From assembly GCF_017377395.1 (NCBI RefSeq), contig NZ_CP061800.1:1550001-1614000 (forward strand): 64,000 bases of DNA. The letters are read 5' to 3'. The position numbers and the translations under genes are program-made. This DNA is from Desulfonema magnum (GTDB lineage: Bacteria > Desulfobacterota > Desulfobacteria > Desulfobacterales > 4be13). Positions 33,135 to 42,674 of the stretch are shown piece after piece (the first letter of the stretch is position 1; each line of letters starts with the position of its first letter). Under the pieces are notes generated by a model that was not told the DNA's origin, did no database searches, and saw only the letters and a list, made by a program, of their open reading frames with translations.

Positions 33135-35537
33135 CTAGTTTCCCAATTCCAACTGATTCTTCACAAGATGATAATAGCTGCCTTTCATCTCAGTCAGTTC
33201 CTTATGCGTTCCGAGTTCGACGATCCTCCCCTTGTCCAGAACCACAATCTGATCCGCATTCTTCACCGTGCTGAGACGGTGGGCCACGACGATCACGGTT
33301 CTGCCTCTGAAGAACTGTTCCAGCTTCTCCATGATCACCTTTTCATTGTTCGCGTCCAGCGCGTTGGTGGCCTCGTCAAAAAACAGATATTCCGGGTCCT
33401 TATACACGGACCGGGCAATGAGGATGCGCTGTTTTTGCCCCTGGCTGAGTCCCTGTCCTTCACTGCCGATCTTTGTCTGATAGCCCATGGGCAGTTCATT
33501 TTCTACAAAGTCCCGAATATTTGCCACTTCTGCCGCATGAAGCAGTTTTTCCTGGTCAACGATTTCATCTGTTATGGCGATATTCTTTGCAATGGTGTCG
33601 GAAAAAATGAACCCCTCCTGCATCACCACCCCGCATTTTCCCCGCCACATCCGCATACTGAGATTATCCAAAGCATATTCCCCGAGCTTTACCTCCCCTC
33701 TGAGTACCGGATAAAAACCAAGCAGCAACTTGATCAGCGTGGTCTTTCCGCTTCCGCTCATTCCCACGATGGCCGTGACTTTTTTTTCAGGGATGTGCAG
33801 GCTCAGGTTTTCCAAAACATACTCGGATTCCGGTCCCTCGTACTGAAAGAAGAGGTTTGAAACCGTGATGCTTTTGTCTTTGGGAAGAAGGGTAATCTTC
33901 TTCTGATCCGGCGATTCCTCATCCTCTTTCAGATGGATCTCACCGAGGCGCTCCATGCTGATTTTGGCATCCTGGGCAATACGAAGAAAAGTGGCCATTT
34001 GTTCGATAGGACCGCTCAACTGTCCGATGATATACTGCACAGCCAGCATCATCCCCAGTGTCATGTCTCCGTCCATGACGGATTTCGCCACAAAAAAGGT
34101 AATGAGAATGTTCTTGCTCTCATTGATAAACATCGCACCAAGCCCCTGATACTGCTCCAGGGCCAATGATTTGACATTTATTTTGAACAATTTTGCCTGG
34201 ATGTTCTCCCATTCCCACCGTTTCTGTTTTTCGCAGTTGTTCAGCCGTATCTCCTGCATGCCTGTGATCAGTTGGATCAGATTGCTCTGATTGCTCGACA
34301 TCTGGGCAAAATGCCGCATATCCAGTTCCCGGCGTTTTTTCATGAACAGATAAATCCAGAGCATATAGAATGCGCTGCCTATGAAAAATATGAAAAAGAC
34401 CTTGAGGTTATAAAGCATCAGCACAAATCCGAAGACCACCATGTTGATCATGGAGAACATGATGTTCAGGGTGGAGGTGGTCAGAAAGGACTCGATGCGT
34501 TCATGATCCCCGATCCGCTGCATGATGTCCCCGATCATTTTGGTATCAAAAAAACTGATGGGCAGTTTCATCATTTTGATCAGAAAATCAGAGATCAGGG
34601 AAATATTGACGCGGGTGCTGACATGCAGCAGGATCCACCCGCGAATAAACTCCACGGATGAGTAGCTGACAAACAGCGCAAACTGGGCAATCAGCACCAG
34701 AAGAATGAAATTGAGGTTCTGACGATGGATTCCGTAATCAACAACGGCCTGGGTGAGAAACGGAAGAATCAGTTGGAGCATGCTCCCCGTCAGCATTCCC
34801 AGGAAAAGCTGCACGAGGAATTTTTTATAAGGCGTGAGATAGGAAAACAGGAAGGACAGATGCGTCTTGTCTGTGGCCTCATCTTCGGATTCATAGAAAA
34901 TCGGGGCAGGTTCGAGGATCAGGAGAATGCCTTCGCCGCTTTCCGCGACAACCGCTGCCTCCTCATCATCCTCTTCCTGAATGTCATCCTCGGAAATCAG
35001 CCCGTCTTCAACCATCTGAGGACACGGATCGCCCCTGAGCCGGGCGATCTCTTCCTCCAGTTCCCGGATCCGTTCAGCCTGGCCCATGTTCATTTCCAGC
35101 AGTCTTGAAATGACCGGATCGTTTCTTATGTCACCGCGTTCGTTTGTATTGAGCCAGCCTGCTGAAAATTCCTCCCGGGTGTATTTCACAAGCCCATGGC
35201 CCGGATCAGCGACATGCACCCAGCCTTTTTTTATTTTATAAACAACAACAAAATGCTGCTGTTTCCAGTGGGCAATGCAGGGCAGGGGGACTTCGCTTTC
35301 CAGCGATTCAAAATCCGCGATCACCCCTGTGGAGCGCATTCCCAGAGATTCGGCAGCGTCACTGATTCCCAGCAGAGAGACACCCAGCCGTGTGATAAAA
35401 CATCTGTCCCGAAGGGTCTGCAGGGAATAGGTTTTGCCATAATGTTTCGCAATCATCCGCAGACAGGAGGGGCCGCAGTCCATTGCATCCAACTGTTTGT
35501 AAAAAGGGAAACGAGACATAAGCGTTTTTGCTGACAA
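33135..35537 (-). CDS. C39-peptidase ABC exporter (type I/bacteriocin-type)
   Basis: 800 residues. Residues 1-130 form a C39 cysteine peptidase with Q15, Cys21 (DAMDCGPSCL), His95 (WKQQHFVVVY) and Asp111 (ADPGHG), all catalytic residues kept, so it should cut a leader after a double-glycine site. Then an unusual coiled and acidic insert (about 145-215, rich in E and D), six membrane helices and an ABC ATPase: GMSGSGKTTLIKLLLGF, signature LSQGQKQRILIARS, Walker B YLFFDEATNALD. First gene of the pair with HlyD; the TolC gene lies upstream across a repeat block. No precursor peptide was found nearby. Confidence 0.94.
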   Translation of the reverse strand: MSAKTLMSRFPFYKQLDAMDCGPSCLRMIAKHYGKTYSLQTLRDRCFITRLGVSLLGISDAAESLGMRSTGVIADFESLESEVPLPCIAHWKQQHFVVVYKIKKGWVHVADPGHGLVKYTREEFSAGWLNTNERGDIRNDPVISRLLEMNMGQAERIRELEEEIARLRGDPCPQMVEDGLISEDDIQEEDDEEAAVVAESGEGILLILEPAPIFYESEDEATDKTHLSFLFSYLTPYKKFLVQLFLGMLTGSMLQLILPFLTQAVVDYGIHRQNLNFILLVLIAQFALFVSYSSVEFIRGWILLHVSTRVNISLISDFLIKMMKLPISFFDTKMIGDIMQRIGDHERIESFLTTSTLNIMFSMINMVVFGFVLMLYNLKVFFIFFIGSAFYMLWIYLFMKKRRELDMRHFAQMSSNQSNLIQLITGMQEIRLNNCEKQKRWEWENIQAKLFKINVKSLALEQYQGLGAMFINESKNILITFFVAKSVMDGDMTLGMMLAVQYIIGQLSGPIEQMATFLRIAQDAKISMERLGEIHLKEDEESPDQKKITLLPKDKSITVSNLFFQYEGPESEYVLENLSLHIPEKKVTAIVGMSGSGKTTLIKLLLGFYPVLRGEVKLGEYALDNLSMRMWRGKCGVVMQEGFIFSDTIAKNIAITDEIVDQEKLLHAAEVANIRDFVENELPMGYQTKIGSEGQGLSQGQKQRILIARSVYKDPEYLFFDEATNALDANNEKVIMEKLEQFFRGRTVIVVAHRLSTVKNADQIVVLDKGRIVELGTHKELTEMKGSYYHLVKNQLELGN

Positions 35538-35577
35538 ATGTTAAGAATTATGAGCAGATCGAAAACGACTGAAAAAT

Positions 35578-35805
35578 CAGGTCCAGTTCGTAGTTCCGCC
35601 TTCAGGCGGTCTCTGTGAAATAAGGTCCAGTTCGTAGTTCCGCCTTCAGGCGGTCTCTGTGAAATAAGGTACAGTTCGTAGTTCCGCCTTCAGGCGGTCT
35701 CTGTGAAATAAGGTACAGTTCGTAGTTCCGCCTTCAGGCGGTCTCTGTGAAATCAGAGAGTTGCACCAGCATGACAGACCGCCTCAAGGCGGAACTGCGA
35801 GCTTT
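35578..35805. repeat. Repeat family B with one arm amplified four times
   Basis: A 44-bp unit containing AGTTCGTAGTTCCGCCTTCA is repeated four times (35578-35753), followed by the remaining part with GCACCAGCATGACAGACCGC and an inverted end arm. The single-copy form, in the other orientation, is at 37583-37668. Separates the exporter from TolC. Confidence 0.9.
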
Positions 35806-35829
35806 TTCAATCTGCTGATTCTTTGGTCT

Positions 35830-37443
35830 TTAGAATTCTTCTGCCCCGATGGCGTGTCTTTCCAATGTCATGCCGGTCACTCTGTCCAGATGGATCAGCG
35901 CCAGCTGATAGTCAATGACAGCGCTGATGGTTCTCACTGCCGCGTCAGTGAGGTCTCTCTGATACAGCAGCACATTGTAGCTTGTGGAAAGCCCGAGTCC
36001 GAATTTCCTTTCCTCCGCGGAGAGTTTTTTCTCAGCGAGCTGTTTTGACAGGGTTGTCGTGTGATATCGCTTATCCGCTTCTGTAAGATTGTCCAGCGCG
36101 GTTCGGACATCTGAGAGGATATTCTGTTCTGCCTGAAACAGCCGGGTCCGTGACCTGCGGTTTTCATACAGGGCTATCTGATGAGCGGCCTTGTCTTTTT
36201 TCATCCCCCAGGGGAATTCCAGGCTGATGCCCAGGCTTCCGGAATAATCCTCACCGGACCCTGCGTTTTCGTATGCTTTGCCCCACGATTCCCCCAAGCC
36301 GTTTACGCTCAGGGTCGCGCTGAGATCGCCAGTGGGAAGCGTCTGATTTTTGGCATAGACCACATTGGTTTCCGCGTTTTTGATGTCCAGCTTTGCAATC
36401 AGATAATCGGTTCTGTTTTCAAGGGCAGAGAGGAAGAGACGGTTTTCATCGAAAACGGCTTTTTCATAAGTCGGTTTTTGAAGAAGTTTTACTGTGATGC
36501 CAGTTTCGCAACGCCCGAGGATGAAATAAAGCAGGCTTCTGCGCCGGTTTCTCACATCGTTTTCCGCGATAATGACCCATTCCTCTCTGGCTGCGACTTC
36601 GGCATCGGCCTGGAGCGTGTCAATGGACGCGATATGCCCGATTTTTGCTCTGCCTCTGCTGAGTTCTGAAAACTTTTTTGCCAGTTCAAGGGATTTTTTC
36701 TGAACGTCCAGTTCCTGTTGGGCCTTGTAAAGATTCCAATAAAGAATCTGGGCCTGTGAGATCGTGTCAATGGCCGTCTGTCTCAGCGTCAGTTCCGCTA
36801 TTTTATGATTGTTGCGGCTCAGGGAGATGTTCCGGGTATTCACTTCCCTGCCCCTGTTTTTCAGGAGCGGCAGGGTCAGGGTCAGGTTTGCAGATGTTGC
36901 GTATTCGTCGGTTTCCCCAACCGTGTTCACATCGGTTTTGGATTTTGACGCGGAGACCCCCACCGAGGTCTGAATACCGGATGAGAATCGTTTTCCAATG
37001 GCCGCGCTCATCTCCTCGCCCCGTGAGTCAATCTCGGACAAGTCGGTATCTGCGTAAGTTCTCGTCAGTGTTCCCCCGAAACTCATATCCGGATCAAAAT
37101 CTGCTTCGGCCGCTCTTACCTGCTCTTCTGAAATCCGGGGGGCGAATTTCTCAATTCTGAGGTCCAGGTTGTTGCCAAGGGCTTTCCGACTCACATCGGC
37201 AATGGTCAGTTCAATTTCAGTGCGAGCCTCCTGACTCACATTTGCAATGGTTGCTTCAGCCTGAGTGTGAGCCTCCTGACTCACATCCCGGGAGGACGGA
37301 TTCGGAGACTGAGGCAGTGTGCGGGTTTCAAGGCAAATCTCTTTTGAGGCATGATTTGCCCCGAGTGCAATGACAGGGAACAAGATGGTCAGGCCAATCG
37401 CCGGGAACAATGGGAAACTGAAAATAAAGCGCATAAAGACCAT
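35830..37443 (-). CDS. TolC-family outer-membrane channel
   Basis: 537 residues. Signal peptide near residues 1-28. Two outer-membrane-efflux repeats are visible through paired long helices and strands (for example LTLTLPLLKNRG, and GSLGISLEFPWGMKKDKAAH). Between signal and body are imperfect 15-residue repeats (VSQEAHTQAEATIAN, VSQEARTEIELTIAD), encoded by 45-bp direct repeats, not usual in TolC. It is the expected exit duct for the HlyD/ABC exporter. Start at ATG 37443 or the internal ATG at 37434. Confidence 0.92.
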   Translation of the reverse strand: MVFMRFIFSFPLFPAIGLTILFPVIALGANHASKEICLETRTLPQSPNPSSRDVSQEAHTQAEATIANVSQEARTEIELTIADVSRKALGNNLDLRIEKFAPRISEEQVRAAEADFDPDMSFGGTLTRTYADTDLSEIDSRGEEMSAAIGKRFSSGIQTSVGVSASKSKTDVNTVGETDEYATSANLTLTLPLLKNRGREVNTRNISLSRNNHKIAELTLRQTAIDTISQAQILYWNLYKAQQELDVQKKSLELAKKFSELSRGRAKIGHIASIDTLQADAEVAAREEWVIIAENDVRNRRRSLLYFILGRCETGITVKLLQKPTYEKAVFDENRLFLSALENRTDYLIAKLDIKNAETNVVYAKNQTLPTGDLSATLSVNGLGESWGKAYENAGSGEDYSGSLGISLEFPWGMKKDKAAHQIALYENRRSRTRLFQAEQNILSDVRTALDNLTEADKRYHTTTLSKQLAEKKLSAEERKFGLGLSTSYNVLLYQRDLTDAAVRTISAVIDYQLALIHLDRVTGMTLERHAIGAEEF

Positions 37444-37582
37444 AATAAATCAGTGTACTCTTTTTTTGACGGCCGCACGCCCGTCAGGTTCCGGATATTC
37501 CTCATATCCTTCTCAAACAAAGCCCGCAGATCAAATCCACATCACTGAGGCGATTTCCGGAAAAGAAAATACTGGCTTTTTC

Positions 37583-37668
37583 AGTTCGTAGTTCCGCCTT
37601 TAGGCGGTCTGTCATGCTGGTGCAAGTCTCTGATTTCACAGAGACCGCCTAAAGGCGGAACTACGAAC
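37583..37668. repeat. Repeat family B, single-copy form
   Basis: AGTTCGTAGTTCCGCCTTTA and its inverted partner enclose GCTGGTGCAAGTCTCTGA. Mirror image of the element after 35754. A 7-bp-period stretch (ACTGAAA, CCTGAGA, CTTGGAA, ATTGAAA) lies at 37812-37839. The 37877-38200 region has no gene; a partial palindrome with GGAATGACAGG is present. Confidence 0.85.
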
Positions 37669-37768
37669 GGGCTCGTTCTTGGAAATCGCCTGATCTGACA
37701 CACTCTCTGCATTTTTCGGCCATTAATGATGAACGCGGGATTCCGGTCGTCTTGTTTTCCTTCATCAT
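37661..37768 (-). CDS. Possible short or truncated gene ending in a repeat
   Basis: 35 codons from ATG 37768 (AAGGGG nine bases upstream): MMKENKTTGIPRSSLMAEKC, then RECVRSGDFQERARS. The final codons come from the family B repeat, so it may be the start of a gene interrupted by that element. No family recognised; may be spurious. Confidence 0.25.
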   Translation of the reverse strand: MMKENKTTGIPRSSLMAEKCRECVRSGDFQERARS

Positions 37769-38244
37769 CGTACTTAACCCCTTGCGAGTGTAAACAGACA
37801 AATGAAAAATACTGAAACCTGAGACTTGGAAATTGAAACCCCGGTGTATGGAACTGTTATGCAAAATATACGCCATACTGCTTACAATATATTGATTACA
37901 GAGCCTTTTGGGGAGGCGGCGGATTCCGGGTCAGAAAAGATGGGAATCCTGCCGATTCCTGTCATTTTTAGCCCGGAATGACAGGAATTGTGAACGTCGA
38001 AGTCCCTTGCTGGCTAGTTCCCCGAAAGATAGTTGTTTAGAATTGATTATATGAAATGATGCCTCATGTCAAGTGCCAAGAGAGAATTTTTGGCTCTCCG
38101 GTAATTGCTTTTAGAACTTTTATTATATTAAAACAGTATAATACTATAGGTTACAATATTTGAAAATGCACAAAAATTTTTTCGCATTAATTCGATGGTC
38201 AGGTTTTTTTCCGGCTGGCTGAATTTACTGACTAATTTTCTGTG

Positions 38245-38555
38245 CGGGCCCCACCCGTTTTTTTGCCACGAAGGCACGAAGACACGAAGTTTCACGAAGT
38301 TTCTGTGGGTGATTTTTTCGGATAAAAGGCGGGACCCACCCGTTTTTTTTGCCACGAAGACACGAAGACACGAAGTCTCACGAAGTCTCTTTGCGGTTCC
38401 TCTGTGTCTCTGTGGCTGATTTTTTCGGATAAAAGGCGGGACCCACCCGTTTTTTTTGCCACGAAGGCACGAAGTTTCACGAAGTTTCTTTGTGGTTCCT
38501 TTGTGTCTTTGTGTCTTTGTGGCTGATTTTTTTCGGATAAAAGGTGGAACACACC
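38245..38555. repeat. Threefold repeat with CACGAAG motifs
   Basis: Three copies of about 100 bp, each running from GGCGGGACCCACCCGTTTTT through GCCACGAAGGCACGAAG and a CTCTGTGTCTCTGTGGCTGA stretch to TTTTTTCGGATAAAAGG. The copies differ by small duplications of the CACGAAG and TTTGTGTC units. All open frames here are made of the repeat. Covers most of the TolC-glycerate kinase gap. Confidence 0.85.
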
Positions 38556-38615
38556 CCAAAAAATGATACGCTTTCAGCACGAAACAGTCAGACCGGGCAA
38601 TAAGGACAAGTAAAT

Positions 38616-39764
38616 TCAGAGATAATGTTTTGCCGCCCTGATCACCCGCATAAGCTGTTCTGTCACCTGAAACAGAAGACCTTCTGCCTCCTGTATCGCC
38701 ATGTTCAAATCCATGGGACGATTCACCATGCTGATCATGCTGTCAATTCCGCAATCATGCACCTGTTCCGCCCCCTTACCGATTGCCCCGACAATTGCAA
38801 ATACCGGGACATTATATTTCTTCGCCAGTTTTGCAATGCCCGCGGGGAGCTTTCCATGAACAGTCTGATAATTGATCTCGCCCTCTCCGGTGATTACAAG
38901 ATCAAATTTTTGTTTTTCAAAAAGCCTTTCCAATCCGATGGCCTCTGCGACAATATCAAACCCGGGTTTCAGTTCCGCGTCCAGAAACGCCATCAGCCCG
39001 GCCCCCAGCCCTCCTGCAGCGCCTGCTCCCGGGTTATCTGCGACATTTTTATGCAGCGTTTTTTCAATCACCGCATTAAAGCGGGTTAATGCGCGTTCCA
39101 GAATCGGCAGCATTTCCCGGGTTGCACCTTTCTGGGGACCATATGTGTAAGTCGCGCCCGTATCGCCAAGCAGAGGATTATCCACATCACAGGCCACCAA
39201 AAATTTTGTATGATCTGTTCTCGGATCCTTTGAAGTTAGGTCAACAGATGAAAATTCCAGCAAACCCTCTGCACCGCGGAGAATCGGATTTCCTCTTGCA
39301 TCCAGCAGGCCAAAGCCCAGGGCCTGAACAGCACCTGCTCCGCCGTCATTTGTGGCACTGCCGCCAATCCCCATAATAATGGTGGCGCATCCCATGTCCA
39401 ATGCCTCTCTGATCAGTTCACCTGTCCCGTAACTTGTTGTTCGTAAAGGATTTTTTTCTTTATCAGGAACCAGGGGCAACCCTGAAGCGCTTGCCATCTC
39501 AATAACTGCTGTTTTTTTATCTCCCAGGATGCCAAAATGGGCTTTCACCGGTTTTCCCAAAGGGCCGGTAACGGTTTTATGTCTTATCTCACCGCCGGTG
39601 TTCAGTACTAATGACGCAACAGTGCCTTCGCCCCCGTCAGCCAATGGCATTTTCGTAACAGCCGCGTCCGGGAACACAGAAATAATTGCTGTCTCGGCAA
39701 TATCGCAAAACTGTCTGGCAGTAAGACTTCCTTTGAATGAGTCCGGAGCAATTAAAATATTCAT
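38616..39764 (-). CDS. Glycerate kinase (GlxK/GarK family)
   Basis: 382 residues. Phosphorylates glycerate, giving 2-phosphoglycerate in this family. Conserved blocks: NILIAPDSFKGSLTA at the start, MPLADGGEGT, IMGIGGSATNDGG, NPGAGAAGGLGAGL and DLVITGEGEINYQTVHGK. The start is set at ATG 39764 because the family begins with MxIxIAPDSFKGSL; earlier in-frame ATGs at 39767 and 39779 exist. It stands alone between repeats. Confidence 0.95.
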   Translation of the reverse strand: MNILIAPDSFKGSLTARQFCDIAETAIISVFPDAAVTKMPLADGGEGTVASLVLNTGGEIRHKTVTGPLGKPVKAHFGILGDKKTAVIEMASASGLPLVPDKEKNPLRTTSYGTGELIREALDMGCATIIMGIGGSATNDGGAGAVQALGFGLLDARGNPILRGAEGLLEFSSVDLTSKDPRTDHTKFLVACDVDNPLLGDTGATYTYGPQKGATREMLPILERALTRFNAVIEKTLHKNVADNPGAGAAGGLGAGLMAFLDAELKPGFDIVAEAIGLERLFEKQKFDLVITGEGEINYQTVHGKLPAGIAKLAKKYNVPVFAIVGAIGKGAEQVHDCGIDSMISMVNRPMDLNMAIQEAEGLLFQVTEQLMRVIRAAKHYL

Positions 39765-39778
39765 CATTTTTTCCAGCA

Positions 39779-39812
39779 TCAGATATCAAATATCAAGCAT
39801 CAAGTTTCAACC
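39779..39812. repeat. Degenerate heptamer array
   Basis: GATATCA, AATATCA, AGCATCA, AGTTTCA: a 7-bp period with drifting sequence. The TGA stop of the response-regulator kinase (39793-39795 on the plus strand as TCA) lies in the second unit. Confidence 0.7.
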
Positions 39813-40908
39813 CGGTTTTAGGCAAGGTAAACTTAAAATCACTCCCTTTCCCGAATTCGCTCTCAATCCATATTTTACCAGCGTTTCTCTCCATAAATTC
39901 CTTACAGAGTATAAGTCCCAGACCAGTTCCCTGTTCATTTGCTGTTCCGAGAGTGGAATGGTGAACATCTGTTCTGAAAATTCTTCCGATGCTTTCCTCG
40001 GTTATCCCAAGCCCCGTGTCGGAGACTGTTACTTGTTCATAATTTCCGTCAGTTTCAGACATGAGCCTGACCTCTCCGCCTTCCCGGGTGAATTTGACAG
40101 CATTTGACACCAAATTTCGGATCACCATTGTCACCATATTGGGATCCGCATAAACCATTGTGTCCTTCTCAATCTCCGAAATCAGATGAATTTTTTTATT
40201 CTGCGCAGCGGCTTTGAGCAAAGAGACATTTTCAAAAGCGTGTGTATATAAATCAATATTTCCGGGTTTCCACTCAATCTTCCCCATCTGCATTCTTGAC
40301 CAGTTTAACAGGTTTTCCAACAGCTTATACCCATGGTCAGAAGACTGGTAAATCATTTCAATGAGTTCTTTCTTCTTCTCTTCCTCAAATTCCTCATATT
40401 TGTTAAGCAATAATTTTGACAACCCCACCAACGCATTAAACGGATTTTTCAGATCATGGGCAATAATGGAAAAAAATTTATCCTTTGTGGCGTTGGCTTC
40501 CCGCAGATTTTGCTGACTGCGTCTTAACGCCAAATGCGTCTTTACTCTGGCTAACAATTCTTTTTCATTAAACGGTTTGGTCACATAATCCACGGCCCCT
40601 GTGTCAAACCCTTTTATCGTGCTTTCACTATCACTCTTTGCCGTGAGGAAGATAATGGGCACGTTTTTGCTTCTGGCATCCTTTTTCAATCGCTCACACA
40701 CCTCAAATCCGTCCATTTCCGGCATCATGATATCCAGGAGAATTAAATCAAAATCATTGGCCTGGGAAAGCGTCAGCGCGGTGGCCCCGTTATTGGCAAA
40801 AAAAATATTATAATTCTGTTTCTGCAAAATACTCCCTGCCAGTTGGATGTTTTTGGGAACATCATCCACAATCAGAATTTTGAAGTTTCTGTCGTCATTA
40901 TTGTCCAT
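39793..40908 (-). CDS. Response regulator-histidine kinase
   Basis: 371 residues from ATG 40908 (AAAGGA upstream). An N-terminal receiver (ILIVDDVPKNIQLAGS, phospho-Asp in LILLDIMMPEMDG, KPF at its end) is joined directly to a HisKA domain with IIAHDLKNPFNAL and an HATPase (IRNLVSNAVKF, DTGLGI, GTGLGLILC). Such input-receiver kinases usually pass signals inside a phosphorelay; here the likely upstream partner is the hybrid kinase at 41115-43463. The receiver closely resembles that of the GGDEF protein at 55500-56864. Confidence 0.92.
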   Translation of the reverse strand: MDNNDDRNFKILIVDDVPKNIQLAGSILQKQNYNIFFANNGATALTLSQANDFDLILLDIMMPEMDGFEVCERLKKDARSKNVPIIFLTAKSDSESTIKGFDTGAVDYVTKPFNEKELLARVKTHLALRRSQQNLREANATKDKFFSIIAHDLKNPFNALVGLSKLLLNKYEEFEEEKKKELIEMIYQSSDHGYKLLENLLNWSRMQMGKIEWKPGNIDLYTHAFENVSLLKAAAQNKKIHLISEIEKDTMVYADPNMVTMVIRNLVSNAVKFTREGGEVRLMSETDGNYEQVTVSDTGLGITEESIGRIFRTDVHHSTLGTANEQGTGLGLILCKEFMERNAGKIWIESEFGKGSDFKFTLPKTGLKLDA

Positions 40909-41114
40909 AAGGATTATCCTTTCAAGAGTGCATTCACAGCTTAGGGAAGTGAAATAAATTTTCAGCACATTTTTTCAGAGGCCGTAAGGCAAAATTCATG
41001 CCAAGATTTCATTTCAGTACGCCTCTGTGGTTTGGTTTGAAATAATTTCCCAAATCGCAAATACGCCCCCTTCCGAGAATGTTGAAGTGTCTGACGAATA
41101 CAGGATTCAGGCAC

Positions 41115-42665
41115 TCATCCACTTAACATTCTGATCTTTTCAACGATCTCCGTATAGGATTTCAGGGTTACATCTATGTTCTCAATATCAAACATTTTTA
41201 CCTGCAAAATCAGATCATCACTGAATTTTTGAAAGCTTTTCAGCGAATATTCCTCACCAAAGACTTTCATTTTGTCACCAAAATCCCGAATATCAGCAAT
41301 ACTGTTATTTTTGCGGACAGATTCCCATAACGGCGTAAATTCATTTTCCAATCTGTCAATTATTTCAGGTAGTTTCTCCAATGTATCAGGAGAAAATTCT
41401 TCTTTTCCGCCTTGTTTTCCCGATGTTTCGGATTCTTTTCCAATGGCTTCTTTTTTTGAATGCCTGAGATAACGTGACAACTCCCGGAACAGATCCGACC
41501 GGTTGACAGGTTTGATCAGAAACCCGTTAAATTTGGTGCGCATGATTTTTTCTTTATCCTCTTTCATGCCGGAAGCAGTCAGGGCAATGACAGGTATATG
41601 CTTTATGTCCTCATCCTCCTTGATCCATTTTGTGGCTTCATATCCGTCCATACCGGGCATTCTTATGTCCATCAGAATAACATCGGGTTTATATTGTTTG
41701 GTGAGCATGACGGCTTTTTCTCCGTCCTCAGCTTCAAGGGTGATAATATTTGTATCATATAAAAATTCTTTTACCAATTCACGATTGGTTTCAATATCGT
41801 CAACAATCAGAACTGCGGCCTCTTCAAATAAAAGATTTTCATAGTCAAAGGTTTCCTCTGTCTTAGATTTGGCAGGCGTTGCGGAAACAGATACATTATG
41901 CAGAACGATTTCAAAAACACTCCCTTTGCCCACTTCGCTTTTCACAGAAATGTTTCCGCCCATCATCTCCACCAGCCGCTTTGTAATTGCCAGCCCCAGC
42001 CCGGTTCCGCCATACCGTTTCGTACTCTGGCAGTCCTGCTGTTTGAATGCGTCAAATATTGTCTCCTTATATTCCGGGGCAATGCCGATGCCAGTATCCT
42101 CAACCGACATAAGTAAGTCAACACGGTTCTTATCATCCTTTTCTGCACAGATTTTTTTAGCAGAGAGTTTGATATATCCTTTTTCGGTAAATTTGACAGT
42201 GTTGCCGAACAAATTAAATAATATCTGCCTTAAACGCACTTCATCCAAAAACAGGCTCTGAGGAATGTCTTTGGCAATATCCACAATAAACTGAAGACCT
42301 TTTTCAGAAATTTTCAGAGAAAAAATGTGTTTGATTTCATTAATAATAGAATAGAGATTAACCGGCTCGTACTGAAGTTCCATTCTGCCGGCTTCAATCT
42401 TAGAAAGATCAAGAATATCATTAATCAGCGTGAGCAGACTTTTTCCGCTGGATCGGATGGATTCAAGATAACTTTTCTGTTTCTGATCCGTAACAAGAGA
42501 ATAAAGCAAATCTGTGAAGCCTAACACGGCATTCATGGGAGTCCGAATTTCGTGAGACATATTGGCCAGAAACTCGCTTTTGGCACGGTTCGCAGTTTCA
42601 GCAGTCTCTTTGGCTCGGAGTAATTCGTTGTTTGTGTCTTCCAGTTCAGCAACACGGCTGCGCAC
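41115..42665 (-). CDS. Hybrid histidine kinase, C-terminal part (kinase-receiver)
   Basis: About 516 residues after an in-frame TGA. HisKA ([19 protein letters not shown]), HATPase ([17 protein letters not shown]), a receiver ([30 protein letters not shown]) and a C-terminal helical region similar in place to an Hpt domain but without an obvious phospho-histidine. The GTG at 42665 would be a restart codon; the region upstream in the same frame encodes KKEV and continues directly from the N-terminal part, so this is most likely one gene split by a stop. Confidence 0.85.
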   Translation of the reverse strand: MRSRVAELEDTNNELLRAKETAETANRAKSEFLANMSHEIRTPMNAVLGFTDLLYSLVTDQKQKSYLESIRSSGKSLLTLINDILDLSKIEAGRMELQYEPVNLYSIINEIKHIFSLKISEKGLQFIVDIAKDIPQSLFLDEVRLRQILFNLFGNTVKFTEKGYIKLSAKKICAEKDDKNRVDLLMSVEDTGIGIAPEYKETIFDAFKQQDCQSTKRYGGTGLGLAITKRLVEMMGGNISVKSEVGKGSVFEIVLHNVSVSATPAKSKTEETFDYENLLFEEAAVLIVDDIETNRELVKEFLYDTNIITLEAEDGEKAVMLTKQYKPDVILMDIRMPGMDGYEATKWIKEDEDIKHIPVIALTASGMKEDKEKIMRTKFNGFLIKPVNRSDLFRELSRYLRHSKKEAIGKESETSGKQGGKEEFSPDTLEKLPEIIDRLENEFTPLWESVRKNNSIADIRDFGDKMKVFGEEYSLKSFQKFSDDLILQVKMFDIENIDVTLKSYTEIVEKIRMLSG

Positions 42666-42674
42666 TTCTTTCTT

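Noticed and set aside
35578..35805. Possible CRISPR array
   Set aside because: Units are directly adjacent with no unique spacers and are part of a dispersed palindromic family.
38128..38580. Overlapping frames on both strands rich in repeated HRDTEEPQR-type peptides
   Set aside because: Made entirely of the threefold CACGAAG repeat.
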